From positions 1,472,001-1,536,000 of the forward strand of contig NZ_CP102278.1 in NCBI RefSeq assembly GCF_025149915.1: a stretch of DNA of 64,000 nt, in the 5' to 3' direction. Position numbers and translations under genes: made by a program. The DNA comes from Coprococcus eutactus. Its GTDB lineage: Bacteria > Bacillota > Clostridia > Lachnospirales > Lachnospiraceae. Each line of letters opens with the position of its first letter. Position 1 is the stretch's first letter. Of the stretch, positions 39,013 to 47,980 are shown one piece after another. The notes beneath the pieces are model-generated. The model saw only the letters and a program-made list of their open reading frames with translations, ran no database searches and was not told the DNA's origin.

Positions 39013-39804
39013 ATGTGTGAAGTTATAGTCGTTACATCAGGAAAGGGAGGCGTTGGCAAGACAACGACCTCAGCAAACATAGGTACTGGTCTCGCAGCTC
39101 TTGGAAACAGTGTCGTGATGATCGACACTGATATTGGTCTCAGAAATCTGGATGTTGTGCTGGGACTTGAGAACAGGATAGTATATAATCTCATCGATGT
39201 TATAGAGGGAAACTGCAGATTTAAACAGGCCCTCATAAAGGACAGAAACTATAACAATCTGTTTCTGCTTCCGTGTGCGCAGACAAGGGACAAGACAGCG
39301 GTGAGTCCGGAGCAGATAGTAAAACTTGTAGATGAGATCAGACAGGAGTATGATTACATAATCATAGATTGTCCTGCGGGGATAGAGCAGGGATTCAGAA
39401 ATGCTATTGCCGCTGCGGACAGGGCTGTTATAGTTACAACACCTGAGGTTTCCGCTATAAGGGATGCCGACAGGATAATAGGACTCCTCGAGGCCTATGG
39501 CATAGAGAAGCAGCACCTTATAATAAACAGAATCAGATATGATATGGTCAAAAAGGGCAATATGATGTCCGCTGATGACGTTGTTGATATACTGGGAGTT
39601 GATCTACTTGGAGTTATAGCCGATGATGAGGACATCGTTATTTCAACAAACAAAGGTGATCCTGTCGTAAATGGACATTCGAGATCTGGACAGGCATACA
39701 TGAGTATATGCAAGAAGATCATTGATGATTCCATAGAGGCGGAAGACCATTATAATTCCCGGAACCGTTCACTTCGCTCTCTGTTCAGACGTAAAAGAGC
39801 CTGA
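39013..39804 (+). CDS. minD: Septum site-determining ATPase MinD
   Basis: A ParA-like ATPase that binds the membrane in the ATP state and carries MinC. The deviant Walker A SGKGGVGKT covers residues 9-17, with the signature K11 and K16. The sequence also holds MIDTDIGLRNLDVVLG and IIDCPAGIEQGF. The C-terminal tail is rich in Arg and Lys (about 245-263) and could form the membrane-targeting helix. An AGGAGG site precedes ATG 39013. Confidence 0.97.
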   Translation: MCEVIVVTSGKGGVGKTTTSANIGTGLAALGNSVVMIDTDIGLRNLDVVLGLENRIVYNLIDVIEGNCRFKQALIKDRNYNNLFLLPCAQTRDKTAVSPEQIVKLVDEIRQEYDYIIIDCPAGIEQGFRNAIAAADRAVIVTTPEVSAIRDADRIIGLLEAYGIEKQHLIINRIRYDMVKKGNMMSADDVVDILGVDLLGVIADDEDIVISTNKGDPVVNGHSRSGQAYMSICKKIIDDSIEAEDHYNSRNRSLRSLFRRKRA

Positions 39805-39818
39805 AGGGAGGAGTGATG

Positions 39819-40151
39819 ATGAATAACAGAGTATATTTGTACAATACAGGAAGTTATGCCAGAGAAAGACTGGTTACAATGCTTGCCTCAGACAGAATAG
39901 GCTGTAATCCAGATTTTATCGATGGACTGAGACATACTATAAAAAATGAACTTGAACGCTATCTGAGCGTTAAAGAGTCAGACATAGATATACATGTCAA
40001 AGAAAAAATGCTGATTGCCTACATTCCACTTGCGGGCAGTCAGGATGATAACACAGATAACAGATATGAACACAAAGCAACAAGACAAGGATCAGTGAAT
40101 TATGAAGCTATTGAAGAAGGATCAGCTGAACTTAAAACAGTTCAGTCTTGA
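39819..40151 (+). CDS. minE: Cell division topological specificity factor MinE
   Basis: Stimulates MinD ATPase and drives Min oscillation. The 110-residue protein has the MinE pattern: ARERLVTMLASDR in the MinD-contact region, then LERYLSVKESDIDIHV in the topological domain, followed by a polar tail of about 35 residues. ATG 39819 has the best spacing (7) from GGAGG (39807-39811). The last 50 bases overlap the start of rodA in another frame. Confidence 0.88.
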   Translation: MNNRVYLYNTGSYARERLVTMLASDRIGCNPDFIDGLRHTIKNELERYLSVKESDIDIHVKEKMLIAYIPLAGSQDDNTDNRYEHKATRQGSVNYEAIEEGSAELKTVQS

Positions 40152-41271
40152 TCAGGACAAGAAAAAATACAGCATACTGGATTACAATTTTAAATTGCTA
40201 CTGTTAATTATGGCGGCCATGGCATTTGGATCCGTCATAATTGTGAGCGTTGATGAGACTAAACTTGTAAAACAGCTCATAGGTGTGGGGGCATGTATAA
40301 TTGGAATAATCATCGTTTCATTGATAGATTACAATTTTATATGCAAGTATTACATGGTGCTATATGGAATAAATATAGTCCTCCTGGGACTTGTATTATT
40401 ATTTGGATCAGGGTCGGACTCACACGGAGCCAGCAGATGGTTTGCCATATCGGATTCATTTACAATACAGCCGTCAGAGTTTTCCAAGATAATACTCATA
40501 ATATGTACTGCGGTGTTTCTTGAAAAGCATGCCGATGATCTGAATACGGTGAAAACACTGCTTAAATTGGCATTATTTCTGGCAATTCCTATCGGACTCA
40601 TATTTGTTGAGCCGGATCTGTCGACAACTTTATGTATATGTGCGACATTGTTTATAGTCATATTTATCGCGGGACTCAGCCTCAAAATAATAGGAATAGC
40701 AGTTCTTGTGCTCATTCCGTGTTTTGGTGGATTCTTTTGGTATATACAGCAGGACAACCTCCCACAGATACTGAGTGAATACCAAAGGGGACGAATCCTT
40801 GGACATATGTATGGTAGTGAGTATGGTGCATCACAGGATCAGCAGAACAACTCAATTATGGCTATAGGTTCAGGACAGCTTACAGGCAAGGGCATTAATA
40901 GTTCAGATGTGGCAACGGTAAAGGATACGAACCTCATTTCCGAGCAGCAGACAGATTTCATTTTCTCAGCTGTTGGAGAGGAATTAGGCTTCATTGGAAG
41001 TGTTATTATTATTGCAATTTTACTGCTCATAGTGTTACAATGTATTAGGATTGCTAGGCGCTCGAGTGATAAAAAAGGAATGTACATTGCGACCGGTATG
41101 GCAGCACTTATATGTCTGCAGTCATTTATCAATATCGGAGTTGCAACGTCCATCCTGCCAAATACCGGATTGCCACTTCCATTCATAAGCTATGGACTAA
41201 GTTCACTAGTCAGTCTGTGTGCCGGAATGGGAATGGTACTCAACGTCAATTTGCAAAAGAAAAAGTATTAG
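40102..41271 (+). CDS. rodA: RodA-type SEDS peptidoglycan glycosyltransferase
   Basis: A polytopic membrane enzyme (389 residues, about ten helices) of the FtsW/RodA/SpoVE family that polymerises lipid II. Conserved parts are QPSEFSKII, VEPDLSTTL, QTDFIFSAVGEELGF and the C-terminal GLPLPFISYGLSS. I call it RodA because it shares the cluster with mreC, mreD and PBP2. It begins at ATG 40102 inside the minE tail, with AAGGA about 12 bases upstream, so translation is probably coupled. Confidence 0.92.
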   Translation: MKLLKKDQLNLKQFSLDQDKKKYSILDYNFKLLLLIMAAMAFGSVIIVSVDETKLVKQLIGVGACIIGIIIVSLIDYNFICKYYMVLYGINIVLLGLVLLFGSGSDSHGASRWFAISDSFTIQPSEFSKIILIICTAVFLEKHADDLNTVKTLLKLALFLAIPIGLIFVEPDLSTTLCICATLFIVIFIAGLSLKIIGIAVLVLIPCFGGFFWYIQQDNLPQILSEYQRGRILGHMYGSEYGASQDQQNNSIMAIGSGQLTGKGINSSDVATVKDTNLISEQQTDFIFSAVGEELGFIGSVIIIAILLLIVLQCIRIARRSSDKKGMYIATGMAALICLQSFINIGVATSILPNTGLPLPFISYGLSSLVSLCAGMGMVLNVNLQKKKY

Positions 41272-41281
41272 GAGGATACCC

Positions 41282-41677
41282 ATGAATATTGGTTTGATAG
41301 CACACGATGCCAAAAAGAAACTTATGCAGAACTTCTGTATTGCCTATAGAGGGATTCTTAACAAACATGAGCTTTATGCGACAGGTACAACAGGAAGACT
41401 TATAGAAGAGGTAACAAACCTCTCTGTTCACAAGTATATTGCAGGACATCTCGGAGGTGAGCAGCAGCTCGGTTCCCAGATAGAGAACAACGACATAGAT
41501 ATGGTCATTTTCCTGAGAGATCCGCTTCATCCAAAGAAGCATGAGCCGGATATCAACAATATATTCACACTGTGTGATACACACAATATTCCGCTTGCAA
41601 CTAATCTTGCAACGGCAGAGCTTCTGATCCTTGCACTGGACAGGGGGGATCTTGACTGGCGTGAGTTCTATAAGTAA
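41282..41677 (+). CDS. mgsA: Methylglyoxal synthase
   Basis: Converts dihydroxyacetone phosphate to methylglyoxal and phosphate, a glycolytic overflow route. The 131-residue protein starts IGLIAHDAKK and holds GTTGRLIEE and MVIFLRDPLHPKKHEPD, which carry the catalytic Asp and phosphate contacts. ATG 41282 follows AGGAGG (41270-41275), which overlaps the rodA stop. Linkage to the rodA-min cluster is common in Clostridia though the metabolic connection is obscure. Confidence 0.95.
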   Translation: MNIGLIAHDAKKKLMQNFCIAYRGILNKHELYATGTTGRLIEEVTNLSVHKYIAGHLGGEQQLGSQIENNDIDMVIFLRDPLHPKKHEPDINNIFTLCDTHNIPLATNLATAELLILALDRGDLDWREFYK

Positions 41678-41695
41678 AATGGAGGGCTTGTTATC

Positions 41696-42691
41696 ATGTT
41701 AAAACATCATTCAGTCAGAAATAGGCTGTTTAAAGTTACAACACTGGTTCTTACATGCTCGCTGGTTTTGTTGACAGGATGTGGAAGCAAGACCTACAAA
41801 GCAGGGAAACAGCTCGACATTGGTGTACTGCCAAACCTGCCACTATACAGTGATTGTGGAATGGCTCAGGAATATGCTGTTGTTGGCAAGAATGAAGAAG
41901 TCAATGCGGCAAATTACAGCGGCTTTTATGCCGCAATGCTTCTTGACAACACCACAAGAGAGCCGGTTATCGCACACAATGCACATAAAAAGATATATCC
42001 TGCGAGTATGACCAAGATCATGACGGGGCTCCTTGTTATAGAGAGCATAGAAAAGGGAGAAATATCGCTTGACGATATGGTGACTCTCAATAGAAAAGTT
42101 ACATTTGACGATTGGGATGCCATGGCTAGCGATCTAGTCGGAGGATGCAGGATCAACGTCAAGAATCTTCTGTACGGACTTATGATAACATCATATAACG
42201 ACTGTGGAGTTATCCTTGCAGAGCTTATAGCGGGAAGTGAATCGGCATTCTGTGATATGATGAATGAAAAGGCGCAGGAGATAGGTGCAACAAACACACA
42301 TTTTGAGAACTGCCATGGACTTCATTCAGATGACCATTATACGACGGCATATGATCTGTATCTGATACTTGATGAGTTTTCAAAGCATGATCTTGCATAC
42401 ATGATCGATTCTCTTTCAACGTATGACTTTACATATACAGATGCAGACGGAAATGAACAGGTAGTTACCATTGAGCCTACAAATGAATATTTGACAGGAG
42501 AAGTAAATCTTCCGGATGGCTACTCTATAGGTTCATGGAAGACAGGTACAACTGAGGAAGCTTTGAACTGTCTTATAATGGAACTCAAGAATGATTCCAC
42601 AGGTCATGAATATGTTGCGATCATAGCCGGTGCGGATGGAAAAGAAGCTCTGTACAGCGGAATGACGGAGATGATAAACACCGCCAAATAA
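41696..42691 (+). CDS. Lipoprotein D-alanyl-D-alanine carboxypeptidase (PBP5/DacA family)
   Basis: Trims the terminal D-Ala of peptidoglycan stem peptides. The 331 residues show the three active-site motifs SMTK (S104, K107), SYN (S166) and KTG (K282). The N-terminus is a lipoprotein signal with the lipobox LTGC, lipidated at C29, in place of the usual signal peptide plus C-terminal amphipathic anchor. It sits at the end of the envelope cluster, 19 bases after mgsA. Confidence 0.88.
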   Translation: MLKHHSVRNRLFKVTTLVLTCSLVLLTGCGSKTYKAGKQLDIGVLPNLPLYSDCGMAQEYAVVGKNEEVNAANYSGFYAAMLLDNTTREPVIAHNAHKKIYPASMTKIMTGLLVIESIEKGEISLDDMVTLNRKVTFDDWDAMASDLVGGCRINVKNLLYGLMITSYNDCGVILAELIAGSESAFCDMMNEKAQEIGATNTHFENCHGLHSDDHYTTAYDLYLILDEFSKHDLAYMIDSLSTYDFTYTDADGNEQVVTIEPTNEYLTGEVNLPDGYSIGSWKTGTTEEALNCLIMELKNDSTGHEYVAIIAGADGKEALYSGMTEMINTAK

Positions 42692-42784
42692 GTTGTGTTA
42701 TTATAGCTGATAGCTGCAGCCTTTTCAAGGGGCAGTTGGAATAATAAATATGTAATAAATAAAACAAGTTTAGGAGGCACAAAA

Positions 42785-43204
42785 ATGATTCACATTATTA
42801 CAGGAGATAAGGGAAAAGGAAAGACAAAGGCATTGATTGACAAGGTAAACAATGATGTAAAGGTTGTTTCAGGTACCGTAGTATTCCTTGATAATAATAA
42901 CAAGCATATGTATGAGCTTAGCAATCGTGTCAAGATGATCAACTGTACAAATTATGGAATAAGTAAGCTTGATGCATTTACTGGCTTTATAAGAGGCATA
43001 ATCTCTCAGAATACAGATATCGAAAAGATATATATCGATAATTTCAAGACGGTTGCCTATGTTGGTGAATCACACATTGTAGAAGCGTTGGATGAGATTA
43101 AAAACATCTCTGACATGTTCAATGTAGACATAGTTATATGTCTGGCAACAGATGTAAACGGTGTGCCTGACGACTTTAAAGACTGCGTAATTGCTGCTTT
43201 ATAG
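42785..43204 (+). CDS. Small P-loop NTPase-like protein, function unknown
   Basis: A 139-residue soluble protein that starts with a Walker A motif GDKGKGKT (7-14). A hydrophobic strand ending in Asp (IEKIYIDNF, about 79-87) could be Walker B. I cannot place it in a named family; related proteins are loosely called PilT-like or ATP-binding. It lies between a D,D-carboxypeptidase and the HlyD-like/ylmE/sepF/divIVA genes. TAGGAGGCAC precedes the ATG at normal spacing. A hairpin follows directly after the stop, so it may be a separate transcript. Confidence 0.75.
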   Translation: MIHIITGDKGKGKTKALIDKVNNDVKVVSGTVVFLDNNNKHMYELSNRVKMINCTNYGISKLDAFTGFIRGIISQNTDIEKIYIDNFKTVAYVGESHIVEALDEIKNISDMFNVDIVICLATDVNGVPDDFKDCVIAAL

Positions 43205-43210
43205 AAACGG

Positions 43211-43273
43211 AAAACAGGAAATGGTTGGCGTGGTACATGTATGCGTACATAATGCCAGCCATTTTCTTGTTTT
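43211..43273 (+). terminator. Hairpin after the P-loop gene
   Basis: About 18 pairs with one wobble and one bulge join 43211-43229 to 43254-43273, and the 3' arm is T-rich. The loop holds a smaller nested hairpin (ATGTA/TACAT). It could terminate the P-loop transcript or attenuate reading into the HlyD-like gene. Confidence 0.6.
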
Positions 43274-43302
43274 GGTAAAACGACAAGACAGGAGATATTC
43301 TT

Positions 43303-44703
43303 ATGGCAACAATAAAAAGAAAGAAAAAGATGTCAGACTTCAAGAAGCCGGAACTTAAAATGCCAGGATTTGGAGCCATTCTTTTTACCATTGTCTTTAT
43401 ATATATACTGATTATGATTATCAATTCCATAAACAGTTCTTCACCGGTTATATTCACAGTTGAGCAGAGCTCATATGACACTGATTTCACAGCCACTGGA
43501 CTTGCGATAAGGAAAGAAACACTTGTTACTGCAAAGGTTTCGGGAATGCCTTACTACTACGTCAGAGACGGTCAGAAGGTCTCAAAGAGCTCAAATATAT
43601 ATGCGATGGACAGTTCAGGATCTATACAGGATGCCATGGAGACAATACAAGCAAATGGTGGGGATGCGTTTACAAGTGATGACTATTCAAATCTAAAAAA
43701 GCAGATAAAGATGTTTAAGACAGGATTTTCAGATAGCAGTTTTGGAGATATGTACAGTTTCAAGACCAGCATCGACAATAATCTTCTGGAGCTTTTTGAG
43801 GAAAAAGCCATAGAGATGGCTGGTGGCAGCACTGTATCAAACATGTTAAACGCAGATAAGGCACCATTTAGCGGTCTTGTAACCTATTATCAAGATGGAT
43901 ATGAAAATGTTACGGTCAAGGATATTTCACCGGAGCTTTTTGACAAAACTGTTTATTCCAAGCAAACATTAAAAACTGAAAATGGAGTTGAAGCTGGAAG
44001 TCCTGTGTGCAAGCTCGTGGACGATGAGAGCTGGGAGATAGCGATTCTCCTCACTAAGGAAGAATATGAAAAAATTACAAAATCGTCTATGATATCATAT
44101 ACCATCAACGATTCAAGCAGGAAACTTACCACGGATTATGAGAAACTGGAGAAGGACGGAAATTATTATATAATTGTCTCATTTAACAAATACATATCAC
44201 AGTATGTAAATGAAAGATTCCTAGATATCAATTTCAGCTTTGAAGAGTCAAGTGGATTGAAAATCCCACAGACTGCGATAGTGGAAAAAGAGGCTTATAT
44301 GATACCTGTTGATTTTCTCACAAGCGGAGCGGATGACGAAGAAAAAATATACTTTACGCAGCAGGTCTATAAAGCTGGAAAAGAGACAGTGGATCTGATA
44401 AGTCCTCTTATATATTTTCAAGATGAAAGATTCTGTTACGTGGATATGTCCGAGATAGATTCCGATGCTGTTTTAAAGAAAACGGATTCGGATGAGACTT
44501 TTTCTGTTGCAACAGCAGCAAGATACACCATGAGCGGCGTCCTCTGTGTCACAAAGGGAACCGCACAGTTCAGAAGGATCGTTGTAAAGGTTTCTGGAGA
44601 TGATTACTCTATAGTAGAGCCAGGCATATCATATGGTATATCACGATATGACAGGATCCTCTTAGATGGAAAGTCCATGAATGAGGGAGATATGTTGAAC
44701 TGA
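43303..44703 (+). CDS. HlyD-like membrane-anchored protein upstream of ylmE-sepF
   Basis: A 466-residue protein with a basic N-terminus, one membrane helix (about 27-46), and a large extracytoplasmic part. Two short stretches, GLAIRKETLVTAKVSGMPYY and the later PVCKLVDDESWEIAI, resemble the lipoyl/barrel-sandwich parts of HlyD-type adaptors. No ABC or RND transporter gene is next to it. Its neighbours are ylmE, sepF and divIVA. I infer a role at the envelope, possibly in division, but no function is established. Confidence 0.7.
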   Translation: MATIKRKKKMSDFKKPELKMPGFGAILFTIVFIYILIMIINSINSSSPVIFTVEQSSYDTDFTATGLAIRKETLVTAKVSGMPYYYVRDGQKVSKSSNIYAMDSSGSIQDAMETIQANGGDAFTSDDYSNLKKQIKMFKTGFSDSSFGDMYSFKTSIDNNLLELFEEKAIEMAGGSTVSNMLNADKAPFSGLVTYYQDGYENVTVKDISPELFDKTVYSKQTLKTENGVEAGSPVCKLVDDESWEIAILLTKEEYEKITKSSMISYTINDSSRKLTTDYEKLEKDGNYYIIVSFNKYISQYVNERFLDINFSFEESSGLKIPQTAIVEKEAYMIPVDFLTSGADDEEKIYFTQQVYKAGKETVDLISPLIYFQDERFCYVDMSEIDSDAVLKKTDSDETFSVATAARYTMSGVLCVTKGTAQFRRIVVKVSGDDYSIVEPGISYGISRYDRILLDGKSMNEGDMLN

Positions 44704-44762
44704 CAGATAAAACATTGCATGAAAAAACTTATATAAGAAAACATTTATAGGAGATGAACTAA

Positions 44763-45458
44763 ATGCTTAAAGAGAATTACGAAGAGGTAAGATCCAGGAT
44801 AGATAATGCATGCGTGAGAACTGGAAGAAATCCTGAAGATGTAACGCTCATAGCAGTGAGCAAGACAAAGCCGCTTTCGGATATCGAGGAGATACTCCGA
44901 GACACGAAAGCCATAGACTTTGGAGAAAACAAGGTACAAGAGCTAGTCGACAAGTATGAAAATGTTTCAAGGAATGTCAATTGGCACATGATAGGCCATC
45001 TTCAGACGAATAAGGTTAAATATATTGTAGATAAGGTGTGTATGATACACTCTGTGGACTCTCTTAATCTAGCTAAGACCATTGAGAAAGAGGCGGCAAA
45101 ACATAATGTCACAGTAAATATCCTTATAGAAGTTAATGTTGCACAGGAGGAGAGTAAATTCGGCCTTGCTTGCGAGGAGGTACTTCCGCTGATAAATGAG
45201 ATAAAAGATTTCCCTCATATAAGGGTAAAAGGTCTTATGACTATAGCTCCGTTTGTCGATGACCCTGAGGATAACAGAGTCTATTTCCGCAAATTAAGGG
45301 ATTTATCACTTGACATACAATCAAAAAGCATTGATAATATTGATATGAGCGTCTTGTCGATGGGAATGACAAACGACTACGAAGTTGCTGTTGAAGAAGG
45401 AGCAACCTTGGTAAGAGTTGGCACGGGTATATTTGGCGCCAGAAATTATAATATATAG
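44763..45458 (+). CDS. ylmE: YggS/YlmE-family pyridoxal phosphate homeostasis protein
   Basis: A PLP-binding protein with a TIM-barrel fold like alanine racemase, 231 residues, no known catalytic reaction; it buffers PLP. The PLP lysine is K34 in VSKTKP. Other marks are FGENKVQEL, WHMIGHLQTNK and SMGMTNDYEVAVEEG. Its position directly before sepF is conserved in Firmicutes. TAGGAGATGAACTAA before the ATG provides the ribosome site. Confidence 0.95.
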   Translation: MLKENYEEVRSRIDNACVRTGRNPEDVTLIAVSKTKPLSDIEEILRDTKAIDFGENKVQELVDKYENVSRNVNWHMIGHLQTNKVKYIVDKVCMIHSVDSLNLAKTIEKEAAKHNVTVNILIEVNVAQEESKFGLACEEVLPLINEIKDFPHIRVKGLMTIAPFVDDPEDNRVYFRKLRDLSLDIQSKSIDNIDMSVLSMGMTNDYEVAVEEGATLVRVGTGIFGARNYNI

Positions 45459-45475
45459 ATTAAAGGAGAACGATC

Positions 45476-46108
45476 ATGGCAAAGGGTAGTGCAAAGAAGA
45501 GTTTTCTTGACCTTTTTAAAATAACTGACTCAAATGACGATGACTTTGATGATGATATGTTTGATGATGAAGATGAGATGGAAGATGAGTATGACGATCC
45601 ATATGATGAAGCTTATGATTCAGAGGAAGAGTATGATGATGGATCAGATGCAGCATCAGACAGAGCTAAGGCTTCACCATTAAAATCATTTAACAAATAT
45701 AAGAATTCAAGAACACCATCAGGCAATGTATCCAAAACAAAGACTGCTAAGAGCTCACAGAACAGTAAGCTTGTATCAATAAACAGCAGATCGGATAGAG
45801 ATTCATATGATGACAGCGAGGTTTTTGTTATCAAGCCGGATGAGTTCGATGATGCACAGATGATAATCGATCACCTCAACAGAGGACAGATCATCGTTAT
45901 CAACATGGAGGATCTTGATCTTCCAACCGCACAGAGAATTGCTGATTTCATAGGAGGTGCAAGCTATGCTGTGAACGGTCTGTTCCAGGCTATCTCAGGC
46001 AACATATTCCTTGCCACACCTAACGGTACATATGTATCTGGTGATCTTAGAGAAGAATTGGCGGGAGGATCTCTTGGCGGAGAGGATCTTTCAAAGGCAA
46101 CGTACTAA
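45476..46108 (+). CDS. sepF: Cell division protein SepF
   Basis: An FtsZ-binding protein that bundles filaments and anchors them to the membrane. The 210 residues comprise an N-terminal helix, a very acidic Asp/Glu-rich stretch (about 18-62), a basic Ser/Lys linker (about 63-105) and the C-terminal SepF domain (about 116-200, VFVIKPDEFDDAQMI to GNIFLATPNGTYVSG). The acidic linker is long for the family. AAGGAG precedes ATG 45476. Confidence 0.93.
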   Translation: MAKGSAKKSFLDLFKITDSNDDDFDDDMFDDEDEMEDEYDDPYDEAYDSEEEYDDGSDAASDRAKASPLKSFNKYKNSRTPSGNVSKTKTAKSSQNSKLVSINSRSDRDSYDDSEVFVIKPDEFDDAQMIIDHLNRGQIIVINMEDLDLPTAQRIADFIGGASYAVNGLFQAISGNIFLATPNGTYVSGDLREELAGGSLGGEDLSKATY

Positions 46109-46144
46109 TATAGTATTAATAAGGGTATTTATGGGGGAATACAT

Positions 46145-46855
46145 ATGCTTACACCAGTTGATTTACAACAGAAAAAATTTGCACATGGTATGGGCTATGC
46201 CAAGAAGGATGTTGATGCATTCTTTGATAAGGTAGTGCTCAGTTACACTGAATTATATAAGTCGAACGCGGATCTTACAAATCAGGTTAAGACTCTCACA
46301 GACAGCCTTGTCCACTACAGAACGACTGAGTCAAAGCTTCAGAAGTCACTTATGCTTGCTGAGAAGAATGCGGAAGAGTCAACCAAGAATGCAACAGATA
46401 AGGCAAGACTTATAGAGAATGATGCAAAGATTAAGGCTAACAACATCGTTCAGGAAGCACGAGAAGAACTTGAACGTATCGAAAACAGCATAGATGGCAT
46501 CAAACAGCAGTATAAGGATTACGTGTGTGCGTTTAAGGCGCTGATGGATTCTCACATGAATTTTCTTGCACAGAATCCTATCAATGAGGAGATGGGAATT
46601 GAATTTGACGATGTGCTGAGCGAGGCTAAGGCATATTCATCGTCTGCCACCCAGAATGCGGCCATGAATTCATTTATGGGTTCATTCGACGGAGATCCAC
46701 AGGGACGTGAGGAATCAACTCTTGGCTCTGGTGGTGGTTCAGCGATGGGCGATTCAACCCTTGGCGGTGCCGGTGGCGGCAATGTAACAAGTGATTCATC
46801 AGTATATACCAAGAATCTTGGTGGCAAATCATTTGTAAATCCATTTGGAAACTAG
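46145..46855 (+). CDS. divIVA: Cell division/polarity protein DivIVA
   Basis: A coiled-coil protein that binds negatively curved membrane at poles and septa. The N-terminal membrane-binding module (MLTPVDLQQKKFAHGMGYAK) is followed by YAKKDVDAFFDKV and a long coiled coil (about 35-135). The last 60 residues are Gly/Ser-rich low-complexity sequence, unusual for the family. It follows sepF after 36 bases with a GGGGGAAT ribosome site. ylmG and ylmH, usually between sepF and divIVA, are missing. Confidence 0.92.
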   Translation: MLTPVDLQQKKFAHGMGYAKKDVDAFFDKVVLSYTELYKSNADLTNQVKTLTDSLVHYRTTESKLQKSLMLAEKNAEESTKNATDKARLIENDAKIKANNIVQEAREELERIENSIDGIKQQYKDYVCAFKALMDSHMNFLAQNPINEEMGIEFDDVLSEAKAYSSSATQNAAMNSFMGSFDGDPQGREESTLGSGGGSAMGDSTLGGAGGGNVTSDSSVYTKNLGGKSFVNPFGN

Positions 46856-46882
46856 AAAATACTTATCAGGGAGAATGTTATT

Positions 46883-47968
46883 ATGAATAATTATCTTACC
46901 GTTCACCAAAATGGTGAACCTATCTATGACATTTTCTTTGCAAACGATTTTAATTCCCTGCCTGAGCTTTTAGCCGGACAGGGAATTGCTGATAAAAGGG
47001 TGTGTATTGTCACAGAAAGCAATGTCGCACCATTATATCTTGAGGCTATAGAGAATCAACTCAGAGGAAAATGCAAAGAAATAATATCTGTAGTGTTCGA
47101 GGCTGGGGAGGCAAACAAAAATCTTGACACAGTGAAATACATATATGAGAAACTTATTCATGCCAGATTTGACAGAAAGGATATGCTTATAGCTCTTGGC
47201 GGAGGTGTCACTGGAGATATCACCGGATTTACCGCTGCAACATATCTAAGAGGCATAGATTTTGTACAGATACCTACAAGTCTTCTCGCACAGGTAGACA
47301 GCAGCATAGGAGGAAAGACCGGTGTTGACTTCGATTCGTACAAGAATATGGTAGGCGCATTCCATATGCCAAAGCTTGTATATATAAATGTATCTACCCT
47401 AAGCACTCTGTCAGACGACCAATTCATGTCAGGTATGGGCGAGATAATAAAGCATGGTCTTATCAAGGATAAGGACTATTTCAACTGGCTTATGACGAAC
47501 AGAGACTGTATATTGGCTAAGGAGCCGGATATCCTTATGGAGATGATACGTGCAAGCTGTAACATCAAGAGGCTGGTTGTAGAGAATGATCCGACTGAGA
47601 AGGGAGAACGAGCTCTCCTAAACTTCGGACATACCCTTGGGCATGCGATAGAGAGATATCTAGATCTGAAGTTGAGCCATGGAGCCTGTGTCGGCATAGG
47701 TTGCTGTCTTGCAGCTATCATATCAAAGAATAATGGCGATATAGATAAAGAAACTCTGGATACCATAACTACAGCTTTTGACGCATTTGGCTTCCCAACG
47801 CTTGAGGATTATCCAGTTGACGCAGATAAGGTCATTGAGTATACACGCAATGATAAGAAGATGGTCGGCGACAAGATTAAATTCATACTTTTACACGACA
47901 TAGGCAATGCGTATATCAATATGGATATAACTGTTGACGATATGAAAAAGGCATTTACAGAGAGATGA
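46883..47968 (+). CDS. aroB: 3-dehydroquinate synthase
   Basis: Second enzyme of the shikimate pathway, NAD- and metal-dependent. The 361 residues have the standard motifs: GEANKNLDTV, ALGGGVTGDITGF, PTSLLAQVDSSIGGKTGVD and NFGHTLGHAIE (metal-ligand histidines). It is placed between divIVA and lspA, where no other aromatic pathway gene is found in the window. Confidence 0.96.
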   Translation: MNNYLTVHQNGEPIYDIFFANDFNSLPELLAGQGIADKRVCIVTESNVAPLYLEAIENQLRGKCKEIISVVFEAGEANKNLDTVKYIYEKLIHARFDRKDMLIALGGGVTGDITGFTAATYLRGIDFVQIPTSLLAQVDSSIGGKTGVDFDSYKNMVGAFHMPKLVYINVSTLSTLSDDQFMSGMGEIIKHGLIKDKDYFNWLMTNRDCILAKEPDILMEMIRASCNIKRLVVENDPTEKGERALLNFGHTLGHAIERYLDLKLSHGACVGIGCCLAAIISKNNGDIDKETLDTITTAFDAFGFPTLEDYPVDADKVIEYTRNDKKMVGDKIKFILLHDIGNAYINMDITVDDMKKAFTER

Positions 47969-47980
47969 GAGGGAAAAATC

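Noticed and set aside
39070..39516. A 148-codon antisense frame inside minD
   Set aside because: It covers the MinD Walker region on the opposite strand and is a shadow frame.
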